A stretch of 64,000 nucleotides of DNA from Marinomonas agarivorans (GCA_002173415.2 NHNK02000010.1:62001-126000), one strand, 5' to 3'; positions 1 through 9,034 are shown, counted from the first letter of the stretch. Notes: a model not told the origin generated them from the sequence alone. Program-made: numbers and translations.

Positions 1-713
1 TCTTAAATGGAATTGGAAGCAGTGGTGGGATGCTATTTTTATCCATCATGCTGCTAAATGGTTTTCATCCCGTAGTTGCGACAGCGACGAATAAAGTTAT
101 TGCTCTAATAGGATCACTTGGCGCTATAAAAAACTATTGGCAGCATTCAGAAACGTTTGCAGACATTAGACCTCTAATTACCTTTTCTGTAGCAGGTGTT
201 GTTTTAGGCTCGCTAATCGTCTTGAACATAGAGGCATCTAACTTAGGCAAACTCTACACAATGTTAACTCTCTGTTTAATTATTCTTTTATTTTGTCTGA
301 AGCCCATTCGGAACTATATAGCCCAAAAAAAACGTTTAAATACCAAGATATATTACAAAATAGTTGGCATGTTATCGGGTATCTATAATGGTTTTTTTGG
401 TCCAGGTACGATTATTGTGACCTCCATGCAATTGAATATGTTGGATAAGTATACGGAAAAGACAAGTTTATCTACGGCAACCATTCTCAATACAGTAACC
501 AATGCAGTAGCCTGTATTATCTTAGGTGCAGGTATATTATCCATCTTTGAATTGAATTTGTGGTTATTGCTTGCTTTGGTTATTGCGAATGTGGCAGGAC
601 AATACTTTGGTAGTTTATTTATTGTGAGAGTAGGGGAAAAATGTATTGAGTTTATATCAAAGGCGACGCTTATCTTCTTATTAGCAATACTTGTAAAAGA
701 GTATTGGTTATAA
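1..713 (+). CDS. TauE/SafE-family permease, 5' truncated by window edge
   Basis: Inner-membrane permease of the TauE/SafE family, which typically exports sulfite, sulfoacetate or related anions. The reading frame is open to base 3 and reads LNGIGSSGG before the first in-window ATG at 30. That matches the glycine-rich first helix of the family, so the true start lies before the window. About six to seven hydrophobic segments follow, including the second-half repeat YNGFFGPGTIIV typical of the family's internal duplication. The family assignment is firm; the substrate cannot be told. Confidence 0.85.
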   Translation, partial: LNGIGSSGGMLFLSIMLLNGFHPVVATATNKVIALIGSLGAIKNYWQHSETFADIRPLITFSVAGVVLGSLIVLNIEASNLGKLYTMLTLCLIILLFCLKPIRNYIAQKKRLNTKIYYKIVGMLSGIYNGFFGPGTIIVTSMQLNMLDKYTEKTSLSTATILNTVTNAVACIILGAGILSIFELNLWLLLALVIANVAGQYFGSLFIVRVGEKCIEFISKATLIFLLAILVKEYWL

Positions 714-746
714 GAGTTGATTAAATAAAATAGGCTGATTTTTTAC

Positions 747-779
747 AAAAAAATCCCCACATTGAGTGAGGATTTTTTT
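747..779. terminator. Bidirectional intrinsic terminator
   Basis: AAAAAAATCC pairs with GGATTTTTTT around a short inner CAC/GTG stem. There are T-runs on both strands. It sits between the convergent permease (ending 713) and the DoxX-like gene (ending 807), so it can serve both. Confidence 0.85.
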
Positions 780-806
780 ACTCATTTGACAGCATGTCGT
801 TAACAG

Positions 807-1226
807 TTATTTACCAAGTGAAAACTTGGTATCAAACTCGCGTAATAAATACAGAGCCACGATGGCAGCTAGCATAGGCCAAGCAGCGAAAAACAATAAG
901 TTCGCACCTTCAAATGGGTTAAAATAGCGTGCCATTGGGGTGACGGTCGATAAGAAGTGCATAAGCAATATTAGCAAGGTCGCCCAACGTTTTTGGAAAC
1001 CTACCAGAAAGCTCAATACAATTAAGCCCTGAACGACACCGAGTAAGTAGGTTATCGTCGTACTCAGATCAGAAACCGCATAAAACGCTTGAAATACCGC
1101 TGCGGTATGACCTGGGTTTAAAAACTTGTCCAATACCCAGACAAACAAAACCAGAAACACACCCAAACGTAGGCCAAACAAAGACCACTCTAAGGGTTCA
1201 CGAGAAACAGTTATCGTATTATTCAT
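807..1226 (-). CDS. DoxX-like four-helix membrane protein
   Basis: Small integral membrane protein of 139 residues with four hydrophobic helices. It resembles the DoxX/DUF-type family: LRLGVFLVLFVWVLDKF in helix 1, GVVQGLIVLSFLVGF in helix 2, and a conserved-looking P-M-A-R-Y-F-N-P loop. I place the start at 1226 (MNNTITVS) because AAGGA lies just upstream; the longer frame to 1346 adds a basic, low-quality N-terminus. Function unknown. Members of the family are often linked to redox or sulfur metabolism, but nothing here shows that. Confidence 0.65.
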   Translation of the reverse strand: MNNTITVSREPLEWSLFGLRLGVFLVLFVWVLDKFLNPGHTAAVFQAFYAVSDLSTTITYLLGVVQGLIVLSFLVGFQKRWATLLILLMHFLSTVTPMARYFNPFEGANLLFFAAWPMLAAIVALYLLREFDTKFSLGK

Positions 1227-1296
1227 TTTTTTTCCTTTTCTAAAATGTTGTGCTGTCGCGCACCTTCGACTCGTGAAGATGCCAGTAAGTTTCCTT

Positions 1297-1336
1297 AAAA
1301 AAAGAGCAGATAAAGGTTTTTTTATCCGCTTTTTTT
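1297..1336 (-). terminator. Intrinsic terminator for the leftward EamA unit
   Basis: On the minus strand AGCGGATAAA pairs with TTTATCTGCT (10 bp, one G-U pair) and is followed by a C and seven T. It lies downstream of 1380-1562 and 1582-2478. The mirror T-run on the plus strand makes it potentially bidirectional. Confidence 0.8.
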
Positions 1337-1379
1337 CAAGCCTCAATTTTTTGAATCAACATCTTAGTGGAAAAAAATA

Positions 1380-1562
1380 TCAGGATAACAAACGTGCTAG
1401 GAAGTTCTTATTATTACCTTGTTTTGTACTCAATGTGTCAGCAAACTGCTCTGCATCTTGCTGTTTAATCATCTTATGTTGCCCTTTATTGCTGCCCAGT
1501 TTCCAATAACTGGATAGATAGAAATTGTCTTTGGCGATATTCAGATTTACAAGGACACCCAC
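1380..1562 (-). CDS. Small hypothetical protein (60 aa), doubtful
   Basis: A GTG-initiated frame begins 19 bases after the EamA stop and lies between that gene and a terminator, so it is in transcribed territory. The product is hydrophilic, with a run SYWKLGSNKGQHKMIKQQDAEQF that I do not recognise. The frame stays open upstream into the eamA gene, so the real start is uncertain. It could equally be a chance ORF. Confidence 0.25.
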   Translation of the reverse strand: MGVLVNLNIAKDNFYLSSYWKLGSNKGQHKMIKQQDAEQFADTLSTKQGNNKNFLARLLS

Positions 1563-1581
1563 TCGAATTTGAGCTTTTGAA

Positions 1582-2478
1582 TCACGGCTTTGATTGGCGC
1601 AAAGTGACGACCTTGTTTAGGGTGTAAAATAGGCAAGCCGCACTAATAAGTAATAAACCAACAATCTGCATTTGCGTAAAAACATCATCAAAAAAGACCA
1701 CCTGTAACACAGCGGCAATGGCGAGATTGAGGTAAAAAATCGGTGCTAGCTCGGCGGTTGAAGCGGCTTTTTTATAGGCTTTGGTTCTAAATAACTGCGT
1801 GCCGACACTTAACGTTCCCATGAGTAAAGTGAGGCCAACGAACAAACTGGTATTGTTGAGCAAAACACCCTCACTAGCCCCTTGCTCTGGCAATGGGAAA
1901 AAGACAATTAACGGCAGGCAAATGCCCAAAGCCAATAAAAATGTCATGCCATTTATCATAGTGGCTTTGAGTTTTATTTTGCTGGCGTTATACATCGACA
2001 CTTGGGAACACGCATTGAAGAAGCCTGACAATACGCCAATCAACAAAGCCCAACGAAACTCCACACCTGATAAAATCTGCGACTGAATTAACACACCAAA
2101 GAAGGACACACACAAGATAAACGCAATAAATAAGGAAATATGTTTACCGTAAAGTAAACGCTCTATCAGAGGAATAAAGAGAGGGCCAGTACTGAATAAC
2201 ACGGCAATTTCAATAAGGCTCAACTGCGTCAGGCCAATAAAAAAACACAACTGAGCCAGAGCAATAAAAACAGCACGACTAAGCAAAATTTTTAACTCAG
2301 TAAAAGTAGGGAAACGCGCTTTTTGGTAATGACTGAACAGCAACATTATCGCTGCCGGAATGCCTAAACGCGCTAATAACAGCAGATTCAACACCACCAC
2401 ATCGGCCAGTAACTTTGCAAAAAAACTACTAAAAGACAAACACAAGGTGGATAGCAACATTAACCAGATAGGTGACAT
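1582..2478 (-). CDS. EamA/DMT-superfamily transporter
   Basis: 298-residue member of the drug/metabolite transporter superfamily with ten predicted helices from two EamA repeats. Residues 1-130 form the first, and the second contains the GVLSGFFNACSQVSMYNASK and TAELAPIFYLNLAIAAVLQ segments. Members usually export amino acids or metabolites; the substrate is unknown. Its 5' end is only about 17 bases from repeat copy 1, so its promoter may lie inside or beyond that repeat. Confidence 0.8.
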   Translation of the reverse strand: MSPIWLMLLSTLCLSFSSFFAKLLADVVVLNLLLLARLGIPAAIMLLFSHYQKARFPTFTELKILLSRAVFIALAQLCFFIGLTQLSLIEIAVLFSTGPLFIPLIERLLYGKHISLFIAFILCVSFFGVLIQSQILSGVEFRWALLIGVLSGFFNACSQVSMYNASKIKLKATMINGMTFLLALGICLPLIVFFPLPEQGASEGVLLNNTSLFVGLTLLMGTLSVGTQLFRTKAYKKAASTAELAPIFYLNLAIAAVLQVVFFDDVFTQMQIVGLLLISAACLFYTLNKVVTLRQSKP

Positions 2479-2494
2479 AACAAAACAGGCCTCA

Positions 2495-2636
2495 TAATAT
2501 TGGGGTCAGATTTTGGAGGCAGATCAAAAACGATTCTTTATCTCTGAGTAGAGAACTATTATCACCGGCAAGATATTTGGTCGCAAGGCCACAATTCTCT
2601 CTAGTTTCTTGATCTCGTATCTGATCTCAAATATCT
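2495..2636 (+). repeat. Dispersed imperfect-palindrome repeat, copy 1
   Basis: Begins AATATTGGGGTCAGAT and ends ATCTGATCTCAAATATC, which are imperfect inverted repeats. The core (GAGTAGAGAACTATTATCAC, then GGTCGCAAGGC, then CTCTAGTTTCTTGATC) is shared with copies at 9034-9162 and 11008-11130, all in the same orientation. This copy has about 13 extra bases near its left end. No coding capacity. MITE-like or a structured RNA element. Its right end abuts a decayed dehydrogenase gene. Confidence 0.8.
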
Positions 2637-2750
2637 AAATCGGCAGCGAATGTGTCCATATTACCATACTGACTTAATGCACTTTTTGCTGCATCAAGCT
2701 TGTTTTTTGAGCGGCCAATCAAAAAAAGGTCAACATTTTGTTGTGGTAAT
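2637..2750 (-). pseudogene. Short-chain dehydrogenase remnant cut by repeat copy 1
   Basis: The minus strand reads LPQQNVDLFLIGRSKNKLD then AAKSALSQYGNMDTFAADLD. This matches the second strand of a Rossmann-fold short-chain dehydrogenase (V-x-L-x-G-R-S-x-x-K-L) and the following A-A-D-L region. The frame then runs into a stop (ATT TGA) supplied by the end of repeat copy 1. No start and no catalytic Y-x-x-x-K segment remain. I infer a gene interrupted by repeat insertion or recombination and then lost. Confidence 0.55.
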
Positions 2751-2874
2751 TAAAACGCACCAAACTAATGCGACATGCCCTATAAAAAGCCGATTATTTC
2801 TTTTTTATACACGCTATAGAATTTAAATTTTTGTTTTATAAGGACTTTTTTGTTTTGGCACGAATTTCTCATAA

Positions 2875-2898
2875 ATATACATGTCTTGACATATATAT
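2875..2898. promoter_or_regulatory. Candidate MarR operator
   Basis: Near-perfect palindrome ATATACATGTC-TT-GACATATATAT immediately upstream of the MarR gene start at 2910. It contains a TTGACA that could be a -35 box. The position fits autorepression. Confidence 0.5.
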
Positions 2899-2909
2899 TG
2901 GTAAATACA

Positions 2910-3386
2910 ATGGAATTACAGTTTTTGGATAACTTGCTCGTTAGAAGAGATTACACCCCAAATACGAGTTTAGCTGTTCAGGTTAATCATCGCTTAGCAA
3001 AGTTGACTTTTTCAGAGCTTGAAAAAGTAATAAAAGAGAACTCTGAATTGAATATTGCGAAGTGGCGAGTGCTAGTTGTACTTCACCATATAGGAAGCTG
3101 TTCTCAAAAATCAATTGTTGAGTCTTCCAAACTCGATCAAGCTCAAATTAGTCGAGCATTAAAAGTCTTGGAAAATGAAAATTTTGTTCATTCTCATCCT
3201 TCTTTGAGGGACAAACGATCACGCGTATTTTCTATTACATCGAAAGGGAATGAGTGTCGAGCTGCTCTCCAATCAAAAGTTGATAAATATCATCAACGCA
3301 TTACGGACTGCTTAACCGAAGAAGAACTTCAGCTCTATGTTTCCTTGAGTACCAAAATCGCAAACGCAGCACTGAGAAATGTCTAA
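2910..3386 (+). CDS. MarR-family transcriptional regulator
   Basis: 158-residue winged-helix regulator. The MarR fold is visible: a helical N-terminus (LAVQVNHRLAKLTFSELEKVI), the recognition region SSKLDQAQISRALKVLE, and a wing HSHPSLRDKRSRVFSITSKG. The first ATG in frame (2910) is preferred over a TTG at 2850, although the ribosome site is weak. It precedes tctCBA, an aminotransferase and an MFS gene on the same strand and probably controls them in response to the imported acid. Confidence 0.8.
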   Translation: MELQFLDNLLVRRDYTPNTSLAVQVNHRLAKLTFSELEKVIKENSELNIAKWRVLVVLHHIGSCSQKSIVESSKLDQAQISRALKVLENENFVHSHPSLRDKRSRVFSITSKGNECRAALQSKVDKYHQRITDCLTEEELQLYVSLSTKIANAALRNV

Positions 3387-3454
3387 CCCTATTACCAGAG
3401 CTTACATAAAACACATAACCCTACATATACATTATTAAAGAGAGGAAATGTCAT

Positions 3455-4411
3455 ATGAAGTTAAGAAAATTAATCAACCCCTTACATTTTCATGCATTTT
3501 TACTGATTGTTTTAGCGACAGTTCCTAGTTTGTCTGCTGAAACTTGGAGCCCTTCAGGCCCTGTTACACTTGAAATCGGAGCTGGTGTTGGTGGTGAAAC
3601 CGATGCAATAGGTCGAGTCTTTGCTAGCACACTAAAAAAACAAACCGGTTGGGAAGTTATTGCACAAAATAAACCTGGTGGAGCGGGTATTGCAATGTTG
3701 TCTGCTATGAAAAATAAAAGACCTGACGGAACGACTCTTGGACTAGCGATCAACATGCCTGTACTAGTTAATCTTGTATTACGTGGTGATAAATTACCAT
3801 TCAATTTAGATCACTTTGATTATCTTGGTACATTGGCATCTGCTGGTTTAGCCATAGTGGCTCGAAGTGATGCGCCGTTTAATAACATAGAAGAATTAGT
3901 TGCTTACTCAAAAAAGCATGGGAGTGTGACAATTGCAACGGACTCTAAACCTCAAGAATTGATTATGAAGGGCATTGCTAAACAGTCTGGGGCGAAATTC
4001 AAAATTTTATCTACCAAAAGTAGTGGTGAACAACTTCAGTTTCTTTTGGGAGATAAAGCAATGGTTGGTTTACCAAGTGGAAAACACATTCCTTACCTCG
4101 CTACTAACCAATTAAAAATGCTGGCTAGCGCCAATTCTAAACGTCATTCCTACGCATTAGAAACAGAAACTCTTATTGAGCAGGGTTTTAATCTTTTTGT
4201 TGATCCCTTTTTCTATTTTGTTGCGCCTAAAGGGCTTGATCCAATTGTTGAGAAAACAATTGTAGCAGCAATTGATATGGCTGTTCAGTCAACGGAAGTC
4301 AAGGATATTGTTAAAAATGTACTTTCATCTGAAGCAGAAAACCTTGGAGCAAAAGAAACGCGCAGCATGCTTGATAATGGTTTCTCTGGTGTAAAAGTGC
4401 TTTTTAATTAA
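3455..4411 (+). CDS. tctC: Tripartite tricarboxylate transporter substrate-binding protein (TctC/Bug family)
   Basis: Periplasmic receptor of a TTT transporter, 318 residues. A signal peptide occupies residues 1-28 and ends LSAETW. The mature protein carries the family's G-A-G-V-G-G-E-T-D-A ligand loop and NKPGGAGIAMLSAMKN. AGAGAGGAAATGTCAT precedes the ATG. It is the first of three tct genes (next gene 35 bases on). Ligands of this family are carboxylates such as citrate, tartrate or aromatic acids; this one cannot be assigned. Confidence 0.85.
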   Translation: MKLRKLINPLHFHAFLLIVLATVPSLSAETWSPSGPVTLEIGAGVGGETDAIGRVFASTLKKQTGWEVIAQNKPGGAGIAMLSAMKNKRPDGTTLGLAINMPVLVNLVLRGDKLPFNLDHFDYLGTLASAGLAIVARSDAPFNNIEELVAYSKKHGSVTIATDSKPQELIMKGIAKQSGAKFKILSTKSSGEQLQFLLGDKAMVGLPSGKHIPYLATNQLKMLASANSKRHSYALETETLIEQGFNLFVDPFFYFVAPKGLDPIVEKTIVAAIDMAVQSTEVKDIVKNVLSSEAENLGAKETRSMLDNGFSGVKVLFN

Positions 4412-4446
4412 TCTGCGCAAACATGCATTATAAAGGTGGGAGTAAT

Positions 4447-4875
4447 ATGAATACTTTGAATTTAGATAAACTCAGTGGAGGGCTTTTTTCTCTCTTCGGC
4501 TTAGCTTTACTTTATATCCTTATACCTTATCAAGTTGAGATGATTGAATCTGATGGGCTTACACCTCAAACTTTGCCTGTTGCTCTTGCATGGTTACTAG
4601 TAGTTATCGGTGGTATTCATGCGTTAATCGCAAATAAGTCAGATATAAAAATCGGTAAAGAAGCAAATAAAGTAATTTTATTGAGTGGTATTTTTGCCAG
4701 TTTTATTTATCTATCTTCTCTATTTCAGTTTATTTATCTCTCTCCTTTACTTGCATTCCTTCTTATGAAAATCATGAGAGAAAAGCGCCATTCTTGGTTA
4801 CTGTTAGGTACCTTTTGCATACCGTTTTGTATTTGGTTATGCGTGGATGTATTGCTTGGAAGAAAAATAATTTGA
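4447..4875 (+). CDS. tctB: TTT transporter small membrane subunit
   Basis: 142-residue protein with four hydrophobic helices, the usual size and shape of TctB. The start at 4447 is chosen because GGTGGGAG lies just upstream; a start at 4423 would leave that site inside the gene. TctB is poorly conserved, so the call rests on size, topology and its place between tctC and tctA. Confidence 0.75.
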   Translation: MNTLNLDKLSGGLFSLFGLALLYILIPYQVEMIESDGLTPQTLPVALAWLLVVIGGIHALIANKSDIKIGKEANKVILLSGIFASFIYLSSLFQFIYLSPLLAFLLMKIMREKRHSWLLLGTFCIPFCIWLCVDVLLGRKII

Positions 4876-4903
4876 GCTTTGGTTGCAATTTTCAGGTGAT
4901 ACT

Positions 4904-6424
4904 ATGATTGATTTAACGACTATTTTGTCTGGCTTTTCAGATGCATTCACACTAACAACATTGCTCTATGTGATGCTTGGCGTGGTAATAGGGCAATTTG
5001 TAGGTGCTATACCGGGCATAGGGCCAGTAATGGCAATGGCAATAGCCATACCATTTTCATTTGTTATGAGCCCTCTTTCAGCTATTGGTTTATTAATAGG
5101 AATCAACAAAGGAGGGCTAGTCGGTGGCGCCATTCCAGCGGTATTAATGAATACCCCGGGCACTCCCGATGCAGCTGCAACGGCACTAGATGGTTACCCC
5201 CTTTCACGGCAAGGTAAGCCTCTTAAATCGATGAAAATGGCACTTTATTCTTCAGTCACAGGTGATGTGTTTGCCGACATTTTGCTTATAACTGTTGCTG
5301 CTCCATTGGCTATTATTGCGCTACAAATGGGGCCTGTTGAAGTACTTAGTTTAATGGTTTGTGCTTTTTCAATTATTGCAGGATTAATTGGAAAATCAGT
5401 AACAAAAGGTATTATTTCAGCATTGCTAGGGCTGCTTTTTGCAACAATAGGTACTGACCCTCAACACTTTACTCCTCGTTTTGTTTTTCAATGGTTTGAG
5501 TTATATGAAGGGTTACCGCTAGCGCCTGTGGCAATCGGTATGCTGGCAATGTCAGAGATTTTACGCAAGCTGGCCAGCCATCGAGGTACATCTCAAGCTG
5601 TCATTTCAATTCCTAAAAAACAGCCACGCAAAGATAAGAACATTAGTTTTAAAGAGTATTGGTCTTGTGGCTTTACTACTATTCGTGGAGCCTTTATTGG
5701 TGCGGCTGTAGGTATTGTCCCTGGTGTAGGCTCAACAGCAGCAGCCTTTCTTTCGTATAGTTTGACAAAACGAAGCTCAAAAAAACCAAATAGCTTTGGT
5801 AAAGGTAATTTGCACGGAATTGCAGCCACAGAGTCTGCAAATTCTGCCGTTACAGGCGCTAGTATGATTCCTCTTTTCACTCTTGGCATTCCTGGTAGTG
5901 TGAGTGCGGCACTCATTATATCCGCTTTGATGGTACAAGGGTTTGAGCCTGGCCCTTTATTATTTGAAAATCAAGGCCAACTCGTGTACGGAATATTTGG
6001 AACTATGTTAATTGCTAATGTAATGAACTTAGGCATTGGACAATTAGGGCTTCGATTATGGTCTAGCATCATTAAAGCTCCTGAATCTTTTATTTATAGC
6101 TCATCAATATTGCTCTGTTTTGTAGGCGTTGGGTTAACAACAGGAGGACTATATGGCGTTGTCATTATGTTGATTTTTGCTGTGCTGGGATACTTTATGA
6201 TGGCCTTAGGTTACTCCACAATTATTTTTATTATTGCTTTTTTCTTGGGCCCTCGATTTGAGTCATCATTAGGGCAAACACTCATCCTCATTGACGGAAA
6301 TCCAGCAAATTTCATCGACTATCCCGTTAGTATTTTCTTTTTAGTTTTAGCTTTAGTGAGTGCTTGGTGGTTAGTTAAGAAACCCTCTAATAATGCTGCA
6401 AATTCAGCACATGAACATATTTAA
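4904..6424 (+). CDS. tctA: TTT transporter large permease subunit
   Basis: 506-residue channel subunit with about eleven to twelve helices. The family motifs are present: GQFVGAIPGIGPVMAMAIAIP near residue 30, GGAIPAVLMNTPGTPDAAATALDGYPL near 75-105, and the second-half copy GIVPGVGSTAAAFLSY with TLGIPGSVSAALI. Start 4904 (MIDLTTIL) follows AGGTGAT; the 4883 start is less likely. It couples proton or ion flow to uptake of the TctC ligand. Confidence 0.9.
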   Translation: MIDLTTILSGFSDAFTLTTLLYVMLGVVIGQFVGAIPGIGPVMAMAIAIPFSFVMSPLSAIGLLIGINKGGLVGGAIPAVLMNTPGTPDAAATALDGYPLSRQGKPLKSMKMALYSSVTGDVFADILLITVAAPLAIIALQMGPVEVLSLMVCAFSIIAGLIGKSVTKGIISALLGLLFATIGTDPQHFTPRFVFQWFELYEGLPLAPVAIGMLAMSEILRKLASHRGTSQAVISIPKKQPRKDKNISFKEYWSCGFTTIRGAFIGAAVGIVPGVGSTAAAFLSYSLTKRSSKKPNSFGKGNLHGIAATESANSAVTGASMIPLFTLGIPGSVSAALIISALMVQGFEPGPLLFENQGQLVYGIFGTMLIANVMNLGIGQLGLRLWSSIIKAPESFIYSSSILLCFVGVGLTTGGLYGVVIMLIFAVLGYFMMALGYSTIIFIIAFFLGPRFESSLGQTLILIDGNPANFIDYPVSIFFLVLALVSAWWLVKKPSNNAANSAHEHI

Positions 6425-6456
6425 CAATTAATGTATCAAATATAAGGATCTAACTT

Positions 6457-7575
6457 ATGGTTTGGAAAATGAAAGAGGGGTTTACACTGCAGACCCCATT
6501 AACAAATGATAAAGTTGCCGAAAAGCCTGAAGAGTTGGGGCACCTAAGTTTATTAAACCTAAATGAAGCATATCATCCACCAAGGGAAGTCGTAGAGGAA
6601 TCTATTGTGGACGTATGCAATGAGCTACATCGATATCCTGATATCAAATATAATAAGTTAAGTCGTGCTGTTTCTGATAGAACAGGGGTTCCAGTAGAGA
6701 ATCAAGCTTGGGGAGCAGGAGCAAGTGACTTACTATACCGCGCTTTTAATGCGGTTGCTAAATCAAATAAAAAAGCTGTTGCACCCACGCCTACATTTTG
6801 GGGCTATGAGCGTATTTATCGTCTTACAGGGGTCGATATTGAGCGAGTTGAATTAAGAAGTGATTGCCAAACCTACGCTCAAGACATTTTAAATGTTGTT
6901 GATGATAATACAGCCCTTGTTTGTTTAGTTACTCCTGCGAACCCCACAGGATTATCTATGAAAAAAGAGGACCTTATTCAATTAGCTTCAGAGCTTGCTC
7001 CAGAAATTCTGCTTTTAATTGATGAGGTTTATTTTGAGTTTGCGGAAGATAGCATTAATGCCGTTGAATTACTCAAAGAGTTTAGGAATGGGCACTGGGC
7101 TGTTTTACGTAGCTTTTCCAAAGCCTATGCGTTGGCTTCTGCAAGAATTGGTTATGCGCTTTGCAGCAGTGAAGATGTCGCTCATAAATTAATTGAATCA
7201 GGTTTAAATTTTCCAGTATCTAAGACATCTTTTTCTGCTGCTTATGCTGTTTATACCGCCCCTAATTTTTTAAAAAACATAGTAAAAACTACTTGCTTGA
7301 GTCGCGAATGGATAGTATCGCAACTAAAGTCTTTATCACTAAACCCAATTGCTTCGGATACTAACTTTGTATCAGTAGAGCTTCCTATTTCATCTAAGGA
7401 GTCCTTACTCTATCTAAAGGAGGCAGGTGTTGTGTGTGGCCAATGGAATCATGCTCGATTTGCCAACTACATTCGAATTACTGTTGGTACGCAAGAAGAA
7501 AATCAAAAGTTGGTTAATTCCATACGACAATTACTACTATCAGTAGAGTTAGAAACTCTGCAGAAAGAAAACTAA
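6457..7575 (+). CDS. PLP-dependent aminotransferase, histidinol-phosphate aminotransferase-like
   Basis: Class I/II fold aminotransferase, 372 residues. The ANPTG motif is at 161-165, the pyridine-nitrogen aspartate in LLIDEVYFEF (D189), and the PLP lysine in SFSKAYALASARIG (K222). A 20-residue N-terminal extension precedes the fold. AAGGATCTAACTT lies before the ATG. Its place in a Tct operon outside any histidine genes argues for a catabolic or modifying role, transaminating the imported compound or its 2-oxo product. The HisC name is therefore only a family label. Confidence 0.8.
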   Translation: MVWKMKEGFTLQTPLTNDKVAEKPEELGHLSLLNLNEAYHPPREVVEESIVDVCNELHRYPDIKYNKLSRAVSDRTGVPVENQAWGAGASDLLYRAFNAVAKSNKKAVAPTPTFWGYERIYRLTGVDIERVELRSDCQTYAQDILNVVDDNTALVCLVTPANPTGLSMKKEDLIQLASELAPEILLLIDEVYFEFAEDSINAVELLKEFRNGHWAVLRSFSKAYALASARIGYALCSSEDVAHKLIESGLNFPVSKTSFSAAYAVYTAPNFLKNIVKTTCLSREWIVSQLKSLSLNPIASDTNFVSVELPISSKESLLYLKEAGVVCGQWNHARFANYIRITVGTQEENQKLVNSIRQLLLSVELETLQKEN

Positions 7576-7595
7576 ATATACAGGCATTATTTACA

Positions 7596-8795
7596 ATGAA
7601 ATCGCATTATTCGACAGCATTTATTGTTTTTTTGCTAGCTCTTACTGTATCTGGGCCAATATCAATTAACTTTTATTTGGCTCTTCTACCTGACATTGGG
7701 GACTCCTTATCTGCTAGTGTTTCAAAAATGCAACAAACGGTCAGTATCTACTTAATCGGTTTTGCTGGAGCTCAACTTTTTATTGGCCCATTATCTGATA
7801 AGTTTGGTCGTCGTCCTGTTTTAATCTTTTGCTATCTTTTATTTAGTTTGGCGTCTTTATTATGTGCGTTTGCTAACGAAAGTAGTTTTTTGAGTATTGG
7901 CCGGCTTATTCAATCACTAGGAGGATGTGCTGGAGTATTAATTAGTCGGGCAATTGTCAGGGATGTATACCCACCTGAAGACATGGGAAGAATTATGTCT
8001 TATATGATTATGGGTTTTTCCATCGCACCTCTAATTGCACCAGCTCTTGGTGGCTTTGTTGGTGTATATTTCGGTTGGCGTAGTCTATTCTTTGTTTTAG
8101 CCGGATTTGGTTTGTTTCTAGCAGCCTGGGCTTATTTAGGATTTAAAGAAACTAATAAAAGTTTAAATATTCACGCCATGAAACCGAGTCAGTTAATCCA
8201 AAATTATATGTCACTATTGAGTAATAAGAGCTTTCTCTGTTATCTAATAGTTATTTCTTTTTCGGTAGCAGGAATACTAACTTATACAACTGCATCGAGT
8301 TTTGTACTAATAAAAGTGCTGCATGTTTCAACTGAACATTATGGTCTTTTATTTGGAGTCAGCGCGTTAGGAATGTTATTAGGAAGTCTTTGCTCAACAA
8401 AGATTAGCAAACAGTTTAATAGTGAATTTACTGTTTTGAGTGGTGCAGTGTGCTTAGTTATAGGAGGTACACTGTTAATGGTTTTTCCTTGGCTAAATAT
8501 AGTGTCTGTTTTCACTCTAGTTGGACCTATGTTTATTTATGCGTTAGGGAATGGTGCTATAATGCCTTCTGCTATGGCCTTAGCAATCGCGCCTTTCTCT
8601 AGAAAAGCTGGTGCAGCAGCAGCTCTGATTGGTTGTACCCAAGCAGCACTGGGAGCCTTATGTGGATATATTGCTGGGGCTCTCTATAACAATACAGCGA
8701 CACCAATGACTTCAATAATTGGCCTTCTTTCGATAGCTGTTTTTGGTATCGTTTTATATATGAAGTTGTCGAATCGACGCAATGTGGTGGAATAG
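7596..8795 (+). CDS. MFS transporter, Bcr/CflA type
   Basis: 399-residue twelve-helix major facilitator. The A-motif GPLSDKFGRRPVL follows helix 2, and SRAIVRDVYP and GGFVGVYFGWRSLF in helices 4-5 are typical of the Bcr/CflA drug-efflux branch. It starts 20 bases after the aminotransferase gene and ends the unit. It may export a product or toxic intermediate of the pathway, or act as a drug pump. Confidence 0.8.
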   Translation: MKSHYSTAFIVFLLALTVSGPISINFYLALLPDIGDSLSASVSKMQQTVSIYLIGFAGAQLFIGPLSDKFGRRPVLIFCYLLFSLASLLCAFANESSFLSIGRLIQSLGGCAGVLISRAIVRDVYPPEDMGRIMSYMIMGFSIAPLIAPALGGFVGVYFGWRSLFFVLAGFGLFLAAWAYLGFKETNKSLNIHAMKPSQLIQNYMSLLSNKSFLCYLIVISFSVAGILTYTTASSFVLIKVLHVSTEHYGLLFGVSALGMLLGSLCSTKISKQFNSEFTVLSGAVCLVIGGTLLMVFPWLNIVSVFTLVGPMFIYALGNGAIMPSAMALAIAPFSRKAGAAAALIGCTQAALGALCGYIAGALYNNTATPMTSIIGLLSIAVFGIVLYMKLSNRRNVVE

Positions 8796-8827
8796 AAGAA
8801 GTCGTTAAGAAAGACTTGCTTAGTTTT

Positions 8828-9034
8828 ATGGTGCAGTTATCTGGTGAGTACGTTGAGGTTCAGGCCAAACGAAGCATCAAACTCGTCGCTAGCAATTACA
8901 AATTCAATTCCTATCTGTTCCATAAAATCCCATAAACGGGCAGGGATAAGAGAAGGGTGGACCAAATACTTTGTTTCAGTCAGTGGGAAAACCACCGACA
9001 GAAGGTTAAAACAGGCTTTTTTGCCTGCCCAGTA
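8828..9034 (-). pseudogene. Fragment of an amidinohydrolase (DDAH-like) gene
   Basis: This stretch aligns on the same strand with about 22370-22586, the region encoding residues ~174-245 of the intact amidinohydrolase at 22229-23104. Shared blocks include TTCCATAAAATCCCATAAAC and TACTTTGTTTCAGTCAGTGG. A deletion of about nine bases and scattered substitutions are present. The similarity stops exactly where repeat copy 2 begins. No start, stop or catalytic residues remain, so it is a relic. The forward ORF at 8844-9035 is its shadow. Confidence 0.85.

Noticed and set aside
1126-1509. 127-codon forward ORF opposite the DoxX-like gene
   Set aside because: Antisense to a supported gene and crossing its promoter and a terminator; composition not protein-like.
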